A stretch of DNA of 64,000 bases from Moringa oleifera (taxonomy: Eukaryota > Streptophyta > Magnoliopsida > Brassicales > Moringaceae): NCBI GenBank assembly GCA_021397835.1, contig JAJFZO010000799.1, positions 3,658,001-3,722,000 of the forward strand. Direction: 5' to 3'. The notes beneath the pieces are model-generated. The model saw only the letters and a program-made list of their open reading frames with translations, was not told where the DNA came from and did no database searches. The position numbers and the translations under genes were made by a program. Every line of letters begins with the position of its first letter. Positions within the stretch are counted from its first letter, which is position 1. Shown piece after piece: positions 52,464 through 64,000 of this stretch.

Positions 52464-52867
52464 TTTGATGGCTGTGGATCAAAAGATGCCCAAATTAAAG
52501 GGACCCAGCATCTCAATTGATGATTAGGGTTTGCTGGGGCTCAGCATACTTTTTCTTTTAGTTTTTTTTGCTTTCCTTTCTTTCCTATTCTTACTTAGCT
52601 AATAATACATTTTTGGGAGTTCACAAAACAAGAGAAAACAGCATGCCAAATCCATGGGCTTTAGATCCTTCCTTTACAAAGCATATGTCAACTCGCAGAA
52701 GCTTTTCTTCTTGTGAACAACACTTTTGTTATCTTTATTCCTTCTAGTGTGTGACATGTTACCACTTATAACTTCTTTTTGGTCACTTTTTGTTTGTTTT
52801 TTCTTCCCTGCAACCCATACCAACCCGAGAAGGCCTGAAACCCTCTGTGTTATCGGCCCACGAGGGC

Positions 52868-52908
52868 GCCACGTGCGAAGACAAACACCATGCAGCAGCA
52901 ACGTGTCA
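52868..52908. promoter_or_regulatory. ACGT-core motif pair (G-box / ABRE-like)
   Basis: CCACGTGC at 52869-52876 is a G-box/ABRE-like core, and ACGTGTC at 52901-52907 is a second ABRE core about 32 bp later. Such pairs can mark ABA- or light-responsive promoters. No gene start is identified next to them, so function is uncertain. Confidence 0.3.
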
Positions 52909-52909
52909 C

Positions 52910-55900
52910 CATGATGACCTAGATTCTATGGCAAGCCCATGAGTTCCATAATGATCGATATGAACCCATACTTTTCCGAGCTGTTTGTCTTTCGTGAGAG
53001 ATGATCCGTCCACTACCATGTTTGAAGGTGATGGGGGCACATGGAGACTAAAAGGTCATCTTCCCATAAAAGGCTACACATTACAACCAAAAAGATAAAG
53101 AGAAAAGAGATGAAAAGAAGGCAGAAAGACGAAAAAGGAGAACAACCCACGCTCCTTGTCTGCGCATATAACTGCACGTACTTCTAACCCTATTTCATTT
53201 TTGCCTCGTTTTCCTTTTCTTTTACTTAAAAAAATTTTTCCTCCTTGGAGAATAATATAATAGAGGAATCACCAAAGATGATAGAGAAACAAGGGGATTT
53301 CATGAGGTAAAGTCATCAAGAAAAAAACAATTTCAGGCACAAATCCTTCCCTTTAGAACATCCAACTTGTGCTTGCAAGTGACAATGCTTTTCAAACAAA
53401 TTCGCTTGAATTTTATGTCTGTCCCTTTCGTGTTTGGCTTATCTTCATTAAGGATATAAAATCACATCCACCATGCATTATGTATTATATCTCACATGTA
53501 CGTATTACACTCTGTGCAAATGCTTTTTCTAAGCATGTGTGAGATGCAACCTAACCAAATTGTATGCTTGTTTTCCAAGTTTCCAATCTTCTACTTTTTC
53601 TTGCATCTAACTGACAATAAATTTACATGTAACCAAAATAGGAATATGTAACTTGGGTGAAACTTCAGAGAAACTTCTCCTCCTTTGTCATGTGGTTGTG
53701 AATTAAACCGCATCTGTTGGGCAGCTTAACTTCCTTTTAAGATAGCAGCATATACATATATCTGTGGGAAACCCTGGTTGGTAGTGATGTAAATTAATTC
53801 TTGTAGCTTCCATTTTAAGTTTCCTGAGTTTAGCCTCATCAATAAAAATAACTCAGCTACTTGACTTCTTTCAAAAGCTTGTCTTATAAATCAATACCCT
53901 ATATATACATATAAAATAGCTCAGCCCGTGCTTTCAAACTTTTGCCAATCAAATGGACTTTCCTTCTGTTCCCAAGTTTAGCTTTCAATTAGATCTAGTG
54001 GTAGTACAAGAGTGAAACTGTCATATTTTTGTTTTTCCTAGGGAAACTTCCTTGAAGAAATTTATTGATGCGCTTTGTCATTAATTATCATTAGGAGAAA
54101 ATTGATCTTCTTTTCCAGCCGTGTTTTAATTGTGACACTTCAATTTGGTTTCCTCTGCACCAAGGAGGAAGTATAATTGCAATTATCGTATTCACGGTGC
54201 AATCAAGATCAAGCGGTTGAATCATACATACTTCTTAGCTTCCTTGAAGGTTTAATTATCACTTTCAAGGGCAGCTTCCTTTCAATGTATTCAGACTTTG
54301 AACTTTGAGTTGAGGGCTTTGGCCTTTTGCAAGTTTTAGCTATGTTTAGAGAGAGAGAGAAAGAGAGAGAGAGAAGTGTTCCAGTTTCTGTAGGCAGATG
54401 GGTCAAAAATGGAACAAGTGTTGGTGATGATACTCACAGCTGAGTGGCTCACCTATTGAAGATCAGAAGTAGATAGAATGATGAACAAGATATGTTTGTC
54501 TTGTGCAAAAGCTGTTGTGAGATTCTGAGATGTTCAAAATTATAGGACTATATATGTATCCCTTCACTCATATCTTATATATTTGTCTACACTTGCAAAT
54601 GCAAACAAGATAGCAACAAAGCAAGAGGCAGTGCAACATGACAGCCTGAAGGACATTTTGCTTCAATCACCACATAGCTCCAACACAAACAATGATACCA
54701 TGCACATATAGCATACTCATCATAATCAGATTAGCTTTCTAGGGGGCTGGCCCCGTTAGACAAGATCATTATTATATATTAACATGATTCATGTCTCCAT
54801 ATACAATAATTTAAAGAAATTACAAACTTAATTACATTTTTATAATTATATGAAAAAATTAGTCAAAATCACTAACTAACATGATAATTAATACCACCAT
54901 GATAGGGTATGAAACCCTCTGATAATTGGGGCCTATATTCTCGGGCCAATTGAGACAGCAAGTCAAAACCACCCAAAAGAAGATAAAATGAGAACAAGTG
55001 TTGTTACTATGACATCAAATCAATGTAGTAGAAAGTGGTAAGCTTTATTAGCTTTATTATCACACTTATGATCATAACAAATGATCATGTCGGTTTGTCT
55101 TATTTCCTTAATTATATCATCTGTTAGTTACTTACATGATCAATGCTGTGAATTTGAATTTGTTAATTAGCACTAAATAAGAACGCCAATTTTCAATTAT
55201 TGGCTAGTCTCTTTATCAATTTAGTATTTAATTTGGGGTTTAATTATGCTTTCTTGTGAAATTAAATTTTCCTAAACATTTGTAGCAATTTTAATTTAAG
55301 ATCAACATGTTTGGCTGTTAATATTATATGTTGCCACACTTCCATCTTTTTGAACATAAAAATTTATAAATTTTTCCATCTCATAATAAAATAATCATAA
55401 AGAAAGAAAATGCACAAATAGTCAAGGTTGAATGAGTTGGGTACCTGTCAGGTGACATTGGCACGCCTATACATGTTATTTAATATTTTACTTAAAATGA
55501 AGTTAATTTGGGCTATTTTATGGATGCCATAATTAATAGTTGGTCAATATGATAAGATAATTTGAGTTATTTAGTCTTATATTAAATTTAATAACTTTTC
55601 AAAATTCTTCATTTTTATGAGGTCAGATTTTATATCACTACTAATAATATCATCTTAATTTCAAAATCATATTCATATATTTTTCATATTGAAAAATTAT
55701 TGACAATATTAAATCTCTTGATGATGTTAAAACTCTTTGCTAGTATGTGGAAAACCAAATTCTCAGACATGAAAAGATAAAGTGACTTTGGACGTTGCCC
55801 TCTGGCTCTTGAATGTCTCTACAAGATGGAAAACTGAAAATCATGCCCCTTACAGGCATTAGTCACATTTGGGGAGTACTTTAATAATGGAGTTAACCTA

Positions 55901-56640
55901 TTGACTTGCAACCAAAACCAAGTAAAAAAAGCCAACATAATGGAAACAAATTCGAATAAACATTGAGCGTGCCATGAATAACTTGAAAGCATGGACAACT
56001 ATGAACAATGGTAGCCAAAGAGAAAATTCCGACGAAAAGAGTATGAAGAAACGGAGACAAAGTAAACCAAGGGACGATCCATATGTGACAACTCGAAGAA
56101 AATTTGAAACTTTTTCATATGTTTGTCCCGTAACAATTCATTTAACGAATCCATAATATCAATGCCAATAATTTAGACCATTGATATGCGATTGCTCTTT
56201 AATTAATTAGCTTCTGTTATTTTCGACGTGTTGCCCGTCCACATAAAACCTTAGTGTTGTGAGAGTTATTTGAAAATAAATCTCCTATTTGAGTGCATGC
56301 ATCACTATGATCTTCATAAGTAACAAAATTTCTAATTAAAAATCTACTTATTTTAAAAAGTTCGTTTTTTTTTCTAGTAAATTAAAACTTGTAGATAACA
56401 ACACAACAATAACTTAATTTCAAATGGGACATCAAATTAAAACTATAATATTAAAATCGACTTTATTAATTTAAGTTTGAGGTCTCATCGGAAGCACAAA
56501 CTAATTAAGAGGGATTTACTCAAAATTGATTTTTGCATTTCTTGTTTTCCTATCATTTTGGTGCCTTCCCCTGTTATTCTCTCATTCTCTGGCGCATAAG
56601 ACACGAAAATTTTAAAATAAATAAAACAAGCGTCTGGTTA
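52910..56640. other. Intergenic DNA, no gene called
   Basis: Relatively unique-looking sequence with no frame over 66 codons and no domain. It may include regulatory sequence of a gene outside the window. From 54840 to 55720 it becomes strongly AT-rich. Confidence 0.4.
54349..54374 (+). repeat. Interrupted (GA)n tract
   Basis: GA run with one AA interruption (about 26 bases). Confidence 0.85.
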
Positions 56641-56645
56641 GCCCA

Positions 56646-57250
56646 TTAAGAAATGTAAACGAGGAGTCCGACAATGACAAAAGAAACTTCTAAGGCTAAT
56701 ACAACAAGATGCCATGCCAACAGGGTGCGTTGTGTTTTCTGCGTAGAGATGAGTGGGTGGTAGGCCCCAATAAGGCGTTGGGTTGCAGGACAATCCCCCG
56801 ACCGGAAGGGATAGGGCATCACCCCGAAGCTACACATAATGTCCCATTCTCCTGCCCCATGATGTTGACAGCTGGACATCCATCCTCTTACGTGGAACGC
56901 ATCCAATGGTTTTGTCTCTTGTGTTTGGGAGAGGACTGAGGAGACAGCCGCACGCATGACGGCTCTTTCTCCCTCTGCATCACGACAACCCAACTAACCC
57001 GAAGCCAATGTTCGATCCCTAGGATAAGACACTTCTTACAATATTATAGTCTTTTTAATTATAATTTTTTTCTCAATGTGACGTGAGCTTTAGCCACCGG
57101 CTGAAGCTTATCCTCTTCTGCCTCCTGTCTCACTCCAAGACGAGGAAAATGTTTAGAGTCGAAGGGTAGATCCGACAAATGTGGATGTGGAAACCGGCCA
57201 AGTCGGAGCGTCCCTGTGAGGGCGTCGATGGTGCTGGGCAGATCTGAGTC
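56646..57250 (-). other. GC-rich island with two minus-strand open stretches of unknown identity
   Basis: The base composition rises sharply against the AT-rich surroundings. On the minus strand one frame (56993-56646) runs 115 codons, starts MGCRDAEGERAVM, and ends in a hydrophobic, membrane-like stretch (LVVLALEVSFVIVGLLVYI). About 65 bp upstream another open stretch (about 57250-57059) reads STIDALTGTLRLGRF and then HFPRLGVRQEAEED before a stop. I do not recognise either. A captured gene fragment, an organellar or foreign insertion, or a non-coding GC-rich repeat are all possible. A TTCGATCCC word at 57011-57019 resembles a tRNA-type B box, but no A box was found. Confidence 0.3.
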
Positions 57251-57259
57251 CCAACTGTG

Positions 57260-59520
57260 TTTTAGTTTATTTAAATTTTATATATGTAATATTTAATTTC
57301 GTTATACTAAGATTAAGAAGCAAATTATCTTTTAAAATAGTAATATAACAAATTTAATAATTTATATTATTTAATAAAAAATTTAAAATTTAAATGACAT
57401 GACAAACTATTTTTTGTAATAGCTTAATCTCAAGTATACGCTTTTTGATTGTCAAAATTTTTATTTATTAACATAATTAAATTTAAATTTATTTTATTAT
57501 TAATATTAATATGAAAGATATTCGATGGCCAATTTTTTTTTTTTTTTAAAAGCTTTAACACAGAATGAGTGACTTGGTGACCAAGTTACTATTCAAAACA
57601 GTTGAACTCACCCTAGCAGGATGTTGGAGGCCAAGCAAGAAGAAATCCGCTCGAACCTACTTGAATAGGCAATGGAAATATCAAAGCCTCAATTCAAGAA
57701 GACCTTTCCTCTGAAATAAGGGTAACATCACAATTTACTTTTTCCATTTTTATTTTTATTTTTTTACAACTTTCCTACTTTTTTTTATTGATTTGAACAT
57801 TGAAAATTCCTTGAAAGATTCTAAATGAAGCCACTTCCATTACACCCGATTTATCATTTTATGTATTTCTTATATATATATATATATTTATATATATGCA
57901 TAGATTTACAAACAATGAGTTAACTTATTTATTTTTGGTTCTTTGAAGATTATTATGATTGGTTTTATTATTTGTCATCATTTCATGATCATTGCGCGTA
58001 ACATGGTTAGGCACAAATGAGAAGAACCTAGAATAAGAACCTGTCACAGATTTATTTGACTTAGCTTTGCTTTTAAATCTATAAAAATGCCACCGAGTGA
58101 TTTTGAGTTGTAACTCCATCTCTTGAGAATTATAAGATAGTTTTGCCACAGAAAACAACGTGAACTCTAATAACTTTGATAAATTTAATCCCTTGACTTT
58201 TAGTTTTAAATTACTTGCTTTAATCATTTTGTTTCTTTCATCATTTAAAACATATTTGTTTATTATTATTATTATTTTTATAATCATCAGTCATTTTTAT
58301 TTTATTTTTTAATTTTTATTATATTTAATTTTTAAAAAAGTTATTTAACTTCAAAATTAATCATTTGTTAACTTAAAGATCCATAATTATAATTAATTAA
58401 GAATTTTCAATATTATTCATTTATAATAAATAATAATAATATTTTATTATAATACTAAATTACCTAAAGTAATTATTTCAAAAGATCTGATGACAGTAAG
58501 GGTAAGTATAAACGGTAGCCATTGATTTCAAAGGAACTAACAATTATAACTATATTGACTAAAATTTAAAATTTTTTAATTAATGATATTCTCATCAATT
58601 TGAATGGAACTTGCGACTATCATAAATATCAATTTTTTTAATTAACAAATTAATCAACTAAAATTTTTTAAATGATTAAAGTGAAAAAGTTAGATCTTGT
58701 TTTCAAAATTTTTAATATTTATATAAAATAAAAAATTATAATACAAATTCCCCATATCTTAAAATAAAAATTCATATCCATTACCATAATAAAATTTTAT
58801 ATATATTTTACAATATGATTACAAATTATAATAAAAATTACATAAATAAAAATTGCAGTGCACTTCAATACATTATAATTATCAACATTTCTTACAAAAT
58901 TACATCAATAATTTCAAATTTCACATATAATCTTGTACTTCAAAACAACATCACCACCAAATTCAATACAAGGTCATATTCCAACCATTCTCCAATATGC
59001 ATAAAATTCAAAACACATTTTTTTTTTCTCTTTTGCACTTAAATTTTAAGGAAACAGAGAACAAAATATGTGAAACGAAATTGTTGGAACAAAACAAAGA
59101 TGAAATTAAACCAAACACGAGTAACCAAAACACTTTTTTTTTTTTTAAAAAAATGAAATTATTTGAGCTTCAGTTGCACCATCTAATCATACGTCTTACA
59201 ACTAGAGGAATTATGATTCCTTGACTTTGTCTCTCCATATTTGCTTGCTAACCCTCATTTCATATTCAAAATTGAAAAATTAATGAACATATCAAAACAA
59301 GAAGCAAATATATATGGAAAGAGAGATTTATAGTCTTTAATACTTAAGAAAATCATAAAGAAAAGAGTATTAAGAATTCACTTATCGATTCCTTTACCAA
59401 AACCATGGTTCTTGAGTTCTTTATAATCTTGACAAAGGACATAATGCCCACAATAAAAGTGAGCTACCCCATCATATAGCTAGATTTTATATTACCTTTC
59501 TCTCACATTTTTCTAGCTAT
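57260..59520. other. AT-rich DNA with one unassigned frame
   Basis: Mostly very AT-rich. The minus-strand frame 57925-58287 (120 codons) is Lys/Asn-rich, with a somewhat less biased middle part (about residues 50-95), but no family is recognisable. An (ATT)n run lies at 58261-58276 at its N-terminal end. Confidence 0.3.
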
Positions 59521-59527
59521 TAAACTA

Positions 59528-59620
59528 AAGCATCAAGCAGAATTAAAAGGAAGCATCAAGCATAAGCATCAAGCTTCTTAATGAAGGTAATCAGATTAAA
59601 GCATCAAGGAAGCATTAAAC
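59528..59620 (+). repeat. Short AAGCATCAAG repeats
   Basis: Exact copies of AAGCATCAAG start at 59528, 59551, 59564 and 59599, with a further partial copy at about 59610. Spacing is irregular. Confidence 0.7.
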
Positions 59621-59721
59621 ACGGGCATTAAGGGATAGCTGTTTTCTTTAGATGAGGCTAATCAAATTGAAGAATTGGCGAGCTCAAGAGAAGGCCAAAG
59701 AAGGAAGAAAGGGTTAACACG

Positions 59722-60125
59722 TGGATTAAGTTTGGGTGTAGAAGAACGAGGGATGGATTTAAGTGGAACCTTTCATCATTAGTCAATTAAGGACCGATGA
59801 GAAAAAGTAAAGGTTTCTTATCAGTGTCTTAAAGATTGACAATAAGCACAACACATTTCTCGTTGCTTTATTGGTGACTAATGAGAAAAAGTACCCTATT
59901 GTGTACATTTTTCTTCGATCACCGATAAAAGGTTAATTGTGTAGAACATTTCTCCTTATCCTCTAGAGACCGATAAGAAATGCGACCATTTTAAATGATC
60001 AAATGATAAATCTTTGAGGAAGTGTCATATACTTTTATGTTCTGTAAAATTTGAAGGGGTTTTAATAATGGCTTTTATAAAACCATAATCTATTAAGCGT
60101 TATTAAGGTTTGTTTTGTAGTAGTG
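59722..60125. mobile_element. CACTA transposon right end with subterminal repeats
   Basis: The segment ends TTTGTTTTGTAGTAGTG at 60125. Read on the minus strand this starts CACTACTACAAAACAAACC, a good CACTA terminus. Inside the end are repeated ACCGATAAGAAA / TTTCTTATCAGTG-like words in both orientations, as expected for subterminal transposase-binding sites. The left end was not found in the window, so this may be truncated. 59722-60000 is duplicated at 63714-64000. Confidence 0.6.
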
Positions 60126-61567
60126 AAATAACCCAACACCATATATTCTTCAGAAAACAATCTTTCTTAATTTATTAATTTTCTTAGTTATTTTTGTTCT
60201 AGTTTATAATGATCAATGGGGTAAAATAGACTTTTCAAATATAAATATAAAAAGGATTATATCTTATGTTGGTCACGTTGACATGAATTGACATGATTAA
60301 TTAGATAGGTTTATATAGATTAATAAGTAAATCAACCCATTTATGACATGATAATCTCTTAGTCATTATCAAGTTAATACTATTGTTGCATAAACACAAT
60401 TAAGCAAACTCTAAACCTACTTAAGTACATGCCTTACTTGTGTCATGTCATTGAGGGTTTGAGCCAGGCCCTTAAAGATGCTTTTTCTTGCTCCTTTGGG
60501 CTTACTTGGCTTCCAAGGCAATGAGATTTAGAGCAAGATGGTTCCACACTTCTATACTTATGGAGACTACAAACTAGCTAAGTCAAGCACTGTAAAAGAG
60601 TTTGGACTACTTATACTAGGTAGTAGGTCTTAAAAGATCTAAAGTAAGCTCCACTTTAAGCAAGAAGAAGTAAACGATCACTGAGCTTTAGCAACCTTAA
60701 GGTTATTAGTAAACACTCACAAATAAGCTACCAAGAAAATTAAAGATAGATAACAACCAAACATTCACAAAAAGTCCAAAGTACCCTTTACTATAAAGGA
60801 GAAGATTGTACGTACCTTTAAGATCTTGTTTGGGTTGTTCTAGAAAACACATACTTAGTCCCAAAAGGTAATTAGAACAAAAGGAACGTAAACTCAATGG
60901 AGACCAATAATAAGAATGGAGAAAAAATTATGAAGAAAGCTTCTGAATCTTTTAAGTTAATGGTAGGCTTAAGAGTACAAGGTAGTGAAAACAATTAGGG
61001 GTATGTATCCACATGGATAGCTAAAGATAGGGAATGAAAGTGAAATAATAAATTCTAACAAGCATAATTAATTGATGTTTCAAATGAGATGATAAAAGTC
61101 AATTAAACAATATAACTAAAGTAATCCAGCACTCATGTAAAAATCAAATGAGCTTAAAAAATTTGTTCGTAGTTGGAGAGTTTTACCAAATATTAGCTCT
61201 AATTGTGAACATTTCATAAGACACCAAAATACTTAGGTCCTTTAGTTTTTAGTTAAATTGATTGCTATATCTTTCATTAGGTAACTTAGAAAGCTAAACC
61301 ACTAAGTTCAAGAACCTAATATAAAAACTGGTACTAACCTAAATTGACTTTAAACTCTCTTATAAAGATTAAGATACCTTTGATAATAAATTACAATCAC
61401 CTAGAGTAAGTCTCACATGGACAAACTAAAGAATTGATTATTAAAAAATAAAAATCTAATTAGTTGAATTGATTTTATGTACTTTTGTTGTTAAGGTATA
61501 CATGAATCTCCTAACTAGCAAGAGTATTATTGTTGGTCTAACAAAGCAACAATACATGATGTATTAA
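60126..61567. other. Intergenic DNA, no gene seen
   Basis: No frame over 63 codons and no domain. The sequence is moderately AT-rich with no clear repeat structure. Confidence 0.4.
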
Positions 61568-63037
61568 GGCCATGTTTGTTGCATGAGATTGGATTGGAAT
61601 ATGATAATTTTAATCCTTATCACATGTTTGGTGCAAGGATGAGATTGGAATAAGCTTATCCCATAACCTATATTATCCCATTAGAAAAAGATAATCTTAT
61701 CTCCTTGAATTGATGGGATAAAATTATATCTTGAAATGGTGGGATCATCTAATATATAAAATTAAGTTTTACTTTATATCATTAACATCACAAAATTTTA
61801 AAAAATATATTTTGAAGTAATATAAACATATTTTTTAAAAGTACAAAAAATAAAAAATTGTATGTGTTTATTAATTAATTATAATACAATCGAAACTTGT
61901 CATTAACTATTACTTTAATTTTCAAGCTATTCCAAATAGAATACTATTTTAAATTAATCTAACTTATCTTAAAGATATTAATATCATTGATTAAATATTA
62001 TAATTAACTTGCAATAATTATTTATAAAATTTATTTTATAATCATATCTTTTAAAGTGAAAAGATAACAAAATATGATGAAAAAATTTAAAAGAAGTTTA
62101 AATTAAAAAATTATTATAATTACCAATTAATTATTATATCATTTAAATTTGTGATACATATTGGATAATATTATTATTTTTTGATATTAAAATATTTTAA
62201 AATAAAGCAAAGTTAATTTTAATCATATCTCGTGTTACACTAACAACATGTTTGGTTCGCAAGAATATTAATTCCTTTTCTACTTTCTTCCATATGGAAT
62301 TGTTTCTCTAGTCATTGGTTTATTTGTATCAAAAAATTATAATTATTTGAGAAATTTTTATTTCTTGAAAGCTCGAAATAGCTATTCCGAAGTGAACCTT
62401 CAGAATAGTTATTACATAAAAACAAAAAATTGTTATATATTTTTATTCTCAACGTACCCTTGATAAAATTTTTAAATTACTATTATATATACAATAACTT
62501 TATTTTTTTATTTTTTAAATAATTTGTAAAAAATAAAAAAGCAAAAAAATAATATTATTAAAATATTAATTAATATTAATTTTATTTTTATAATATTAAT
62601 ATTTAAAAATAAAAAATAATTATTAACATATTATTTAGTTAATATTATTTTTATAATAATTTATTATTATAAAATATTTATTAATAAATATTATTTAATA
62701 AAAATTTAATAAAAAATAATTAATTTAGTTGAAAGATTTGCTAGCCTTTTTAAACTTGATTCAACTACTATCCTACCTCATTCTTGGATGAATCAAACAC
62801 ATGAAAATGAATTCATACTCAATTCGATTCCAATAAATTGAACATAATAATATTTATTCTTTTCTATTCCTCCTTTTATTTTCAAAGAACACTTATTTTA
62901 TTCTTTCTCTATTCTATTTCATGAATCAAATATGTCATAAAAGCATTATAATATTAACATAATCTCTATTTAACCTAATCTATTTTATTCTATCATATGA
63001 TGGTATTCTAATTTTATCCCACACATCAAATGCAGCC
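61568..63037. mobile_element. MITE-like element C (host of a nested insertion)
   Basis: The left end is GGCCATGTTTGTTGCATGAG and the inverted right end is GGCTGCATTTGATGTGTGGG. These are imperfect inverted repeats flanked by TAA on both sides (61565-61567 and 63038-63040). It is 1,470 bp in total, of which 694 bp plus a 3-bp duplication are the inserted element B. No coding capacity. The TAA/TTA duplication suggests PIF/Harbinger ancestry. Confidence 0.6.
62244..62937. mobile_element. PIF/Harbinger-like MITE, copy B (nested)
   Basis: The left end is CAACATGTTTGGTTCGCAAG and the inverted right end is TGACATATTTGATTCATG. It is flanked by TAA at 62241-62243 and 62938-62940. Size (694 bp) and terminal sequence match copy A at 26577-27259 in inverted orientation: the AGTTCGCAAGAATAT... 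end of A corresponds to GGTTCGCAAGAATATTAATT of B. It sits inside element C. Confidence 0.72.
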
Positions 63038-63713
63038 TAAAGGCATAAAACACTTATACATGTTAGTTCCACGTGATGTGGGCAAATTAAAACTTCAAAT
63101 AACTTTATACTTAAAAAGATTAAACAAAATTGACCTACTATTTATTGGTAACATCCTTATATGCTAAAAATTGGCAAACGAGAAAACTAAGGGTTGATAG
63201 GCTCATAAACCAAGGAATCATGATTAAATTACTAAATTTGCATTAGTACTTTTAAAATATGCTACATAAGCATATTTTGTTATTTTTATTTATGTTATTA
63301 TTAGCCTCATAAATCACTAAACGTGATAAGTTCTTCAATCGTGGTAACAAATAAATTGGAATGCTAATATTATGTGCTCATGTAGCTTGTATAAATAGGA
63401 TAATTTAGAATATTGAGTTAGAATCATGAAAGAATCAATTGAAGCTTCAATTTTCAAGACTTGAAAACAAGTATAATAGGTGAGATAAAAAAAGAACTTA
63501 TTAAGTAATCTTTGTAAAACATTTGAACTTGCTCAAAAATGAATCTTAGATAGACCACTAAATTATGTATTGATTAAGTCAAATATAGTATTAATTCAAA
63601 TTGATTTAAAAGTAATGTTTGAAAAGAGACATAATAAAAACTATTGTATAGTGTGCTACCATCAACAATTGGTGGTGGTACCACTAGGATTGAGAACTAA
63701 AGAGAAGACCACA
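63038..63713. other. Intergenic DNA, no gene seen
   Basis: AT-rich spacer between element C and the repeated CACTA-like segment. No frame or RNA gene recognised. Confidence 0.4.
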
Positions 63714-64000
63714 TGGATTAGGGCTTGGGTGTAGAAAAATGAGGGATGGATTTAAATGGAACCTTTTATCGTCGGTTAAAGATCGATAAGAAAAAGTAAA
63801 GGTTTCTTATCAGTGCCTTAAAGATCGATAATAAACGTAACACATTTCTTGTTGCTCTATTAGTGACTAATGAGAAAGTGTAGCCTTTTGTATACATTTC
63901 TCATTGGTCACCAACAAATCGATAATAAAAATTAATTGTGCAAAACATTTCTCATTGATCCTCTAAGGGCTAACAAGAAATGTGACCATTTTAAATGATC
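63714..64000. repeat. Second copy of the CACTA subterminal segment, cut by the window end
   Basis: Collinear with 59722-60000 in direct orientation. Both copies end TTAAATGATC, and copies share TAAAGGTTTCTTATCAGTG and the ACCGATAAGAAA-type words with scattered differences. By analogy with the first copy, a CACTA terminus is expected about 125 bp beyond the window. Confidence 0.7.

Noticed and set aside
57000..57030. tRNA-like B box (TTCGATCCC) suggesting a SINE or tRNA
   Set aside because: No matching A box or cloverleaf could be formed upstream.
57925..58287. 120-codon minus-strand frame
   Set aside because: Lys/Asn-rich with an ATT-repeat-encoded start. No family recognisable, so not called as a gene, although its middle part is less biased.
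59722..64000. Reading the 4 kb-spaced direct repeats as LTRs of a retrotransposon
   Set aside because: The first copy leads into a CACTA terminus, has subterminal inverted words, and there is no gag or pol between the copies.

Overview
This 64 kb window looks like nuclear DNA of a flowering plant, most likely a eudicot. The evidence is a very AT-rich background, intron-containing or intron-free plant transcription-factor genes, and decayed plant transposon families. The species cannot be named from the sequence. Three genes are convincing and each reads through intact: a four-exon calmodulin (17415-19999, +), a single-exon zinc-finger homeodomain (ZF-HD/ZHD) transcription factor (21884-22426, -), and a class I BASIC PENTACYSTEINE (BBR/BPC, GAGA-binding) transcription factor (36581-37435, -). 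No tRNA, rRNA, CRISPR or recognisable miRNA precursor was seen.

Layout. 1-9.7 kb holds no intact gene, but has degenerate retroelement-like pieces: three LTR-like TATA regions, a decayed coiled-coil frame and a ~60 bp minisatellite. 9728-13272 is a complete non-autonomous CACTA element with CACTA ends and a 3-bp ATC target-site duplication. 13.3-17.3 kb is AT-rich. 17.3-23 kb is the calmodulin and ZHD gene island. 23-28 kb is AT-rich intergenic DNA with a perfect 42-bp tandem duplication and a 683-bp PIF/Harbinger-like MITE. 28044-34556 is a decayed Ty3/gypsy chromovirus with both LTRs. 34.6-38.1 kb is the BPC gene and its probable 5' UTR intron. 39.2-41.7 kb holds a decayed Mutator-like (MuDR) transposase. 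42350-50410 is a decayed CACTA element with TNP2-like and Ulp1-like remnants on the minus strand. 50.4-56.6 kb is intergenic, with GA/CT microsatellites and ACGT-core motifs. 56.6-57.25 kb is an unexplained GC-rich island. 59.5-64 kb has a CACTA right end, a partial second copy of it, and a pair of nested MITE-like elements.

How the genes relate. The three genes are independently promoted regulators: a Ca2+ sensor and two transcription factors. They do not form a known pathway cluster. One speculative link is that BPC proteins bind GA-rich DNA, and the ZHD leader and several nearby intergenic stretches carry (GA/CT)n tracts. Most of the rest of the window is transposon sequence of different ages, with at least one clear nesting event. 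No clear, previously undescribed multi-gene system was found. The least explained signals are the GC-rich island at 56.6-57.25 kb and the small isolated frame at 34.8-35.1 kb.
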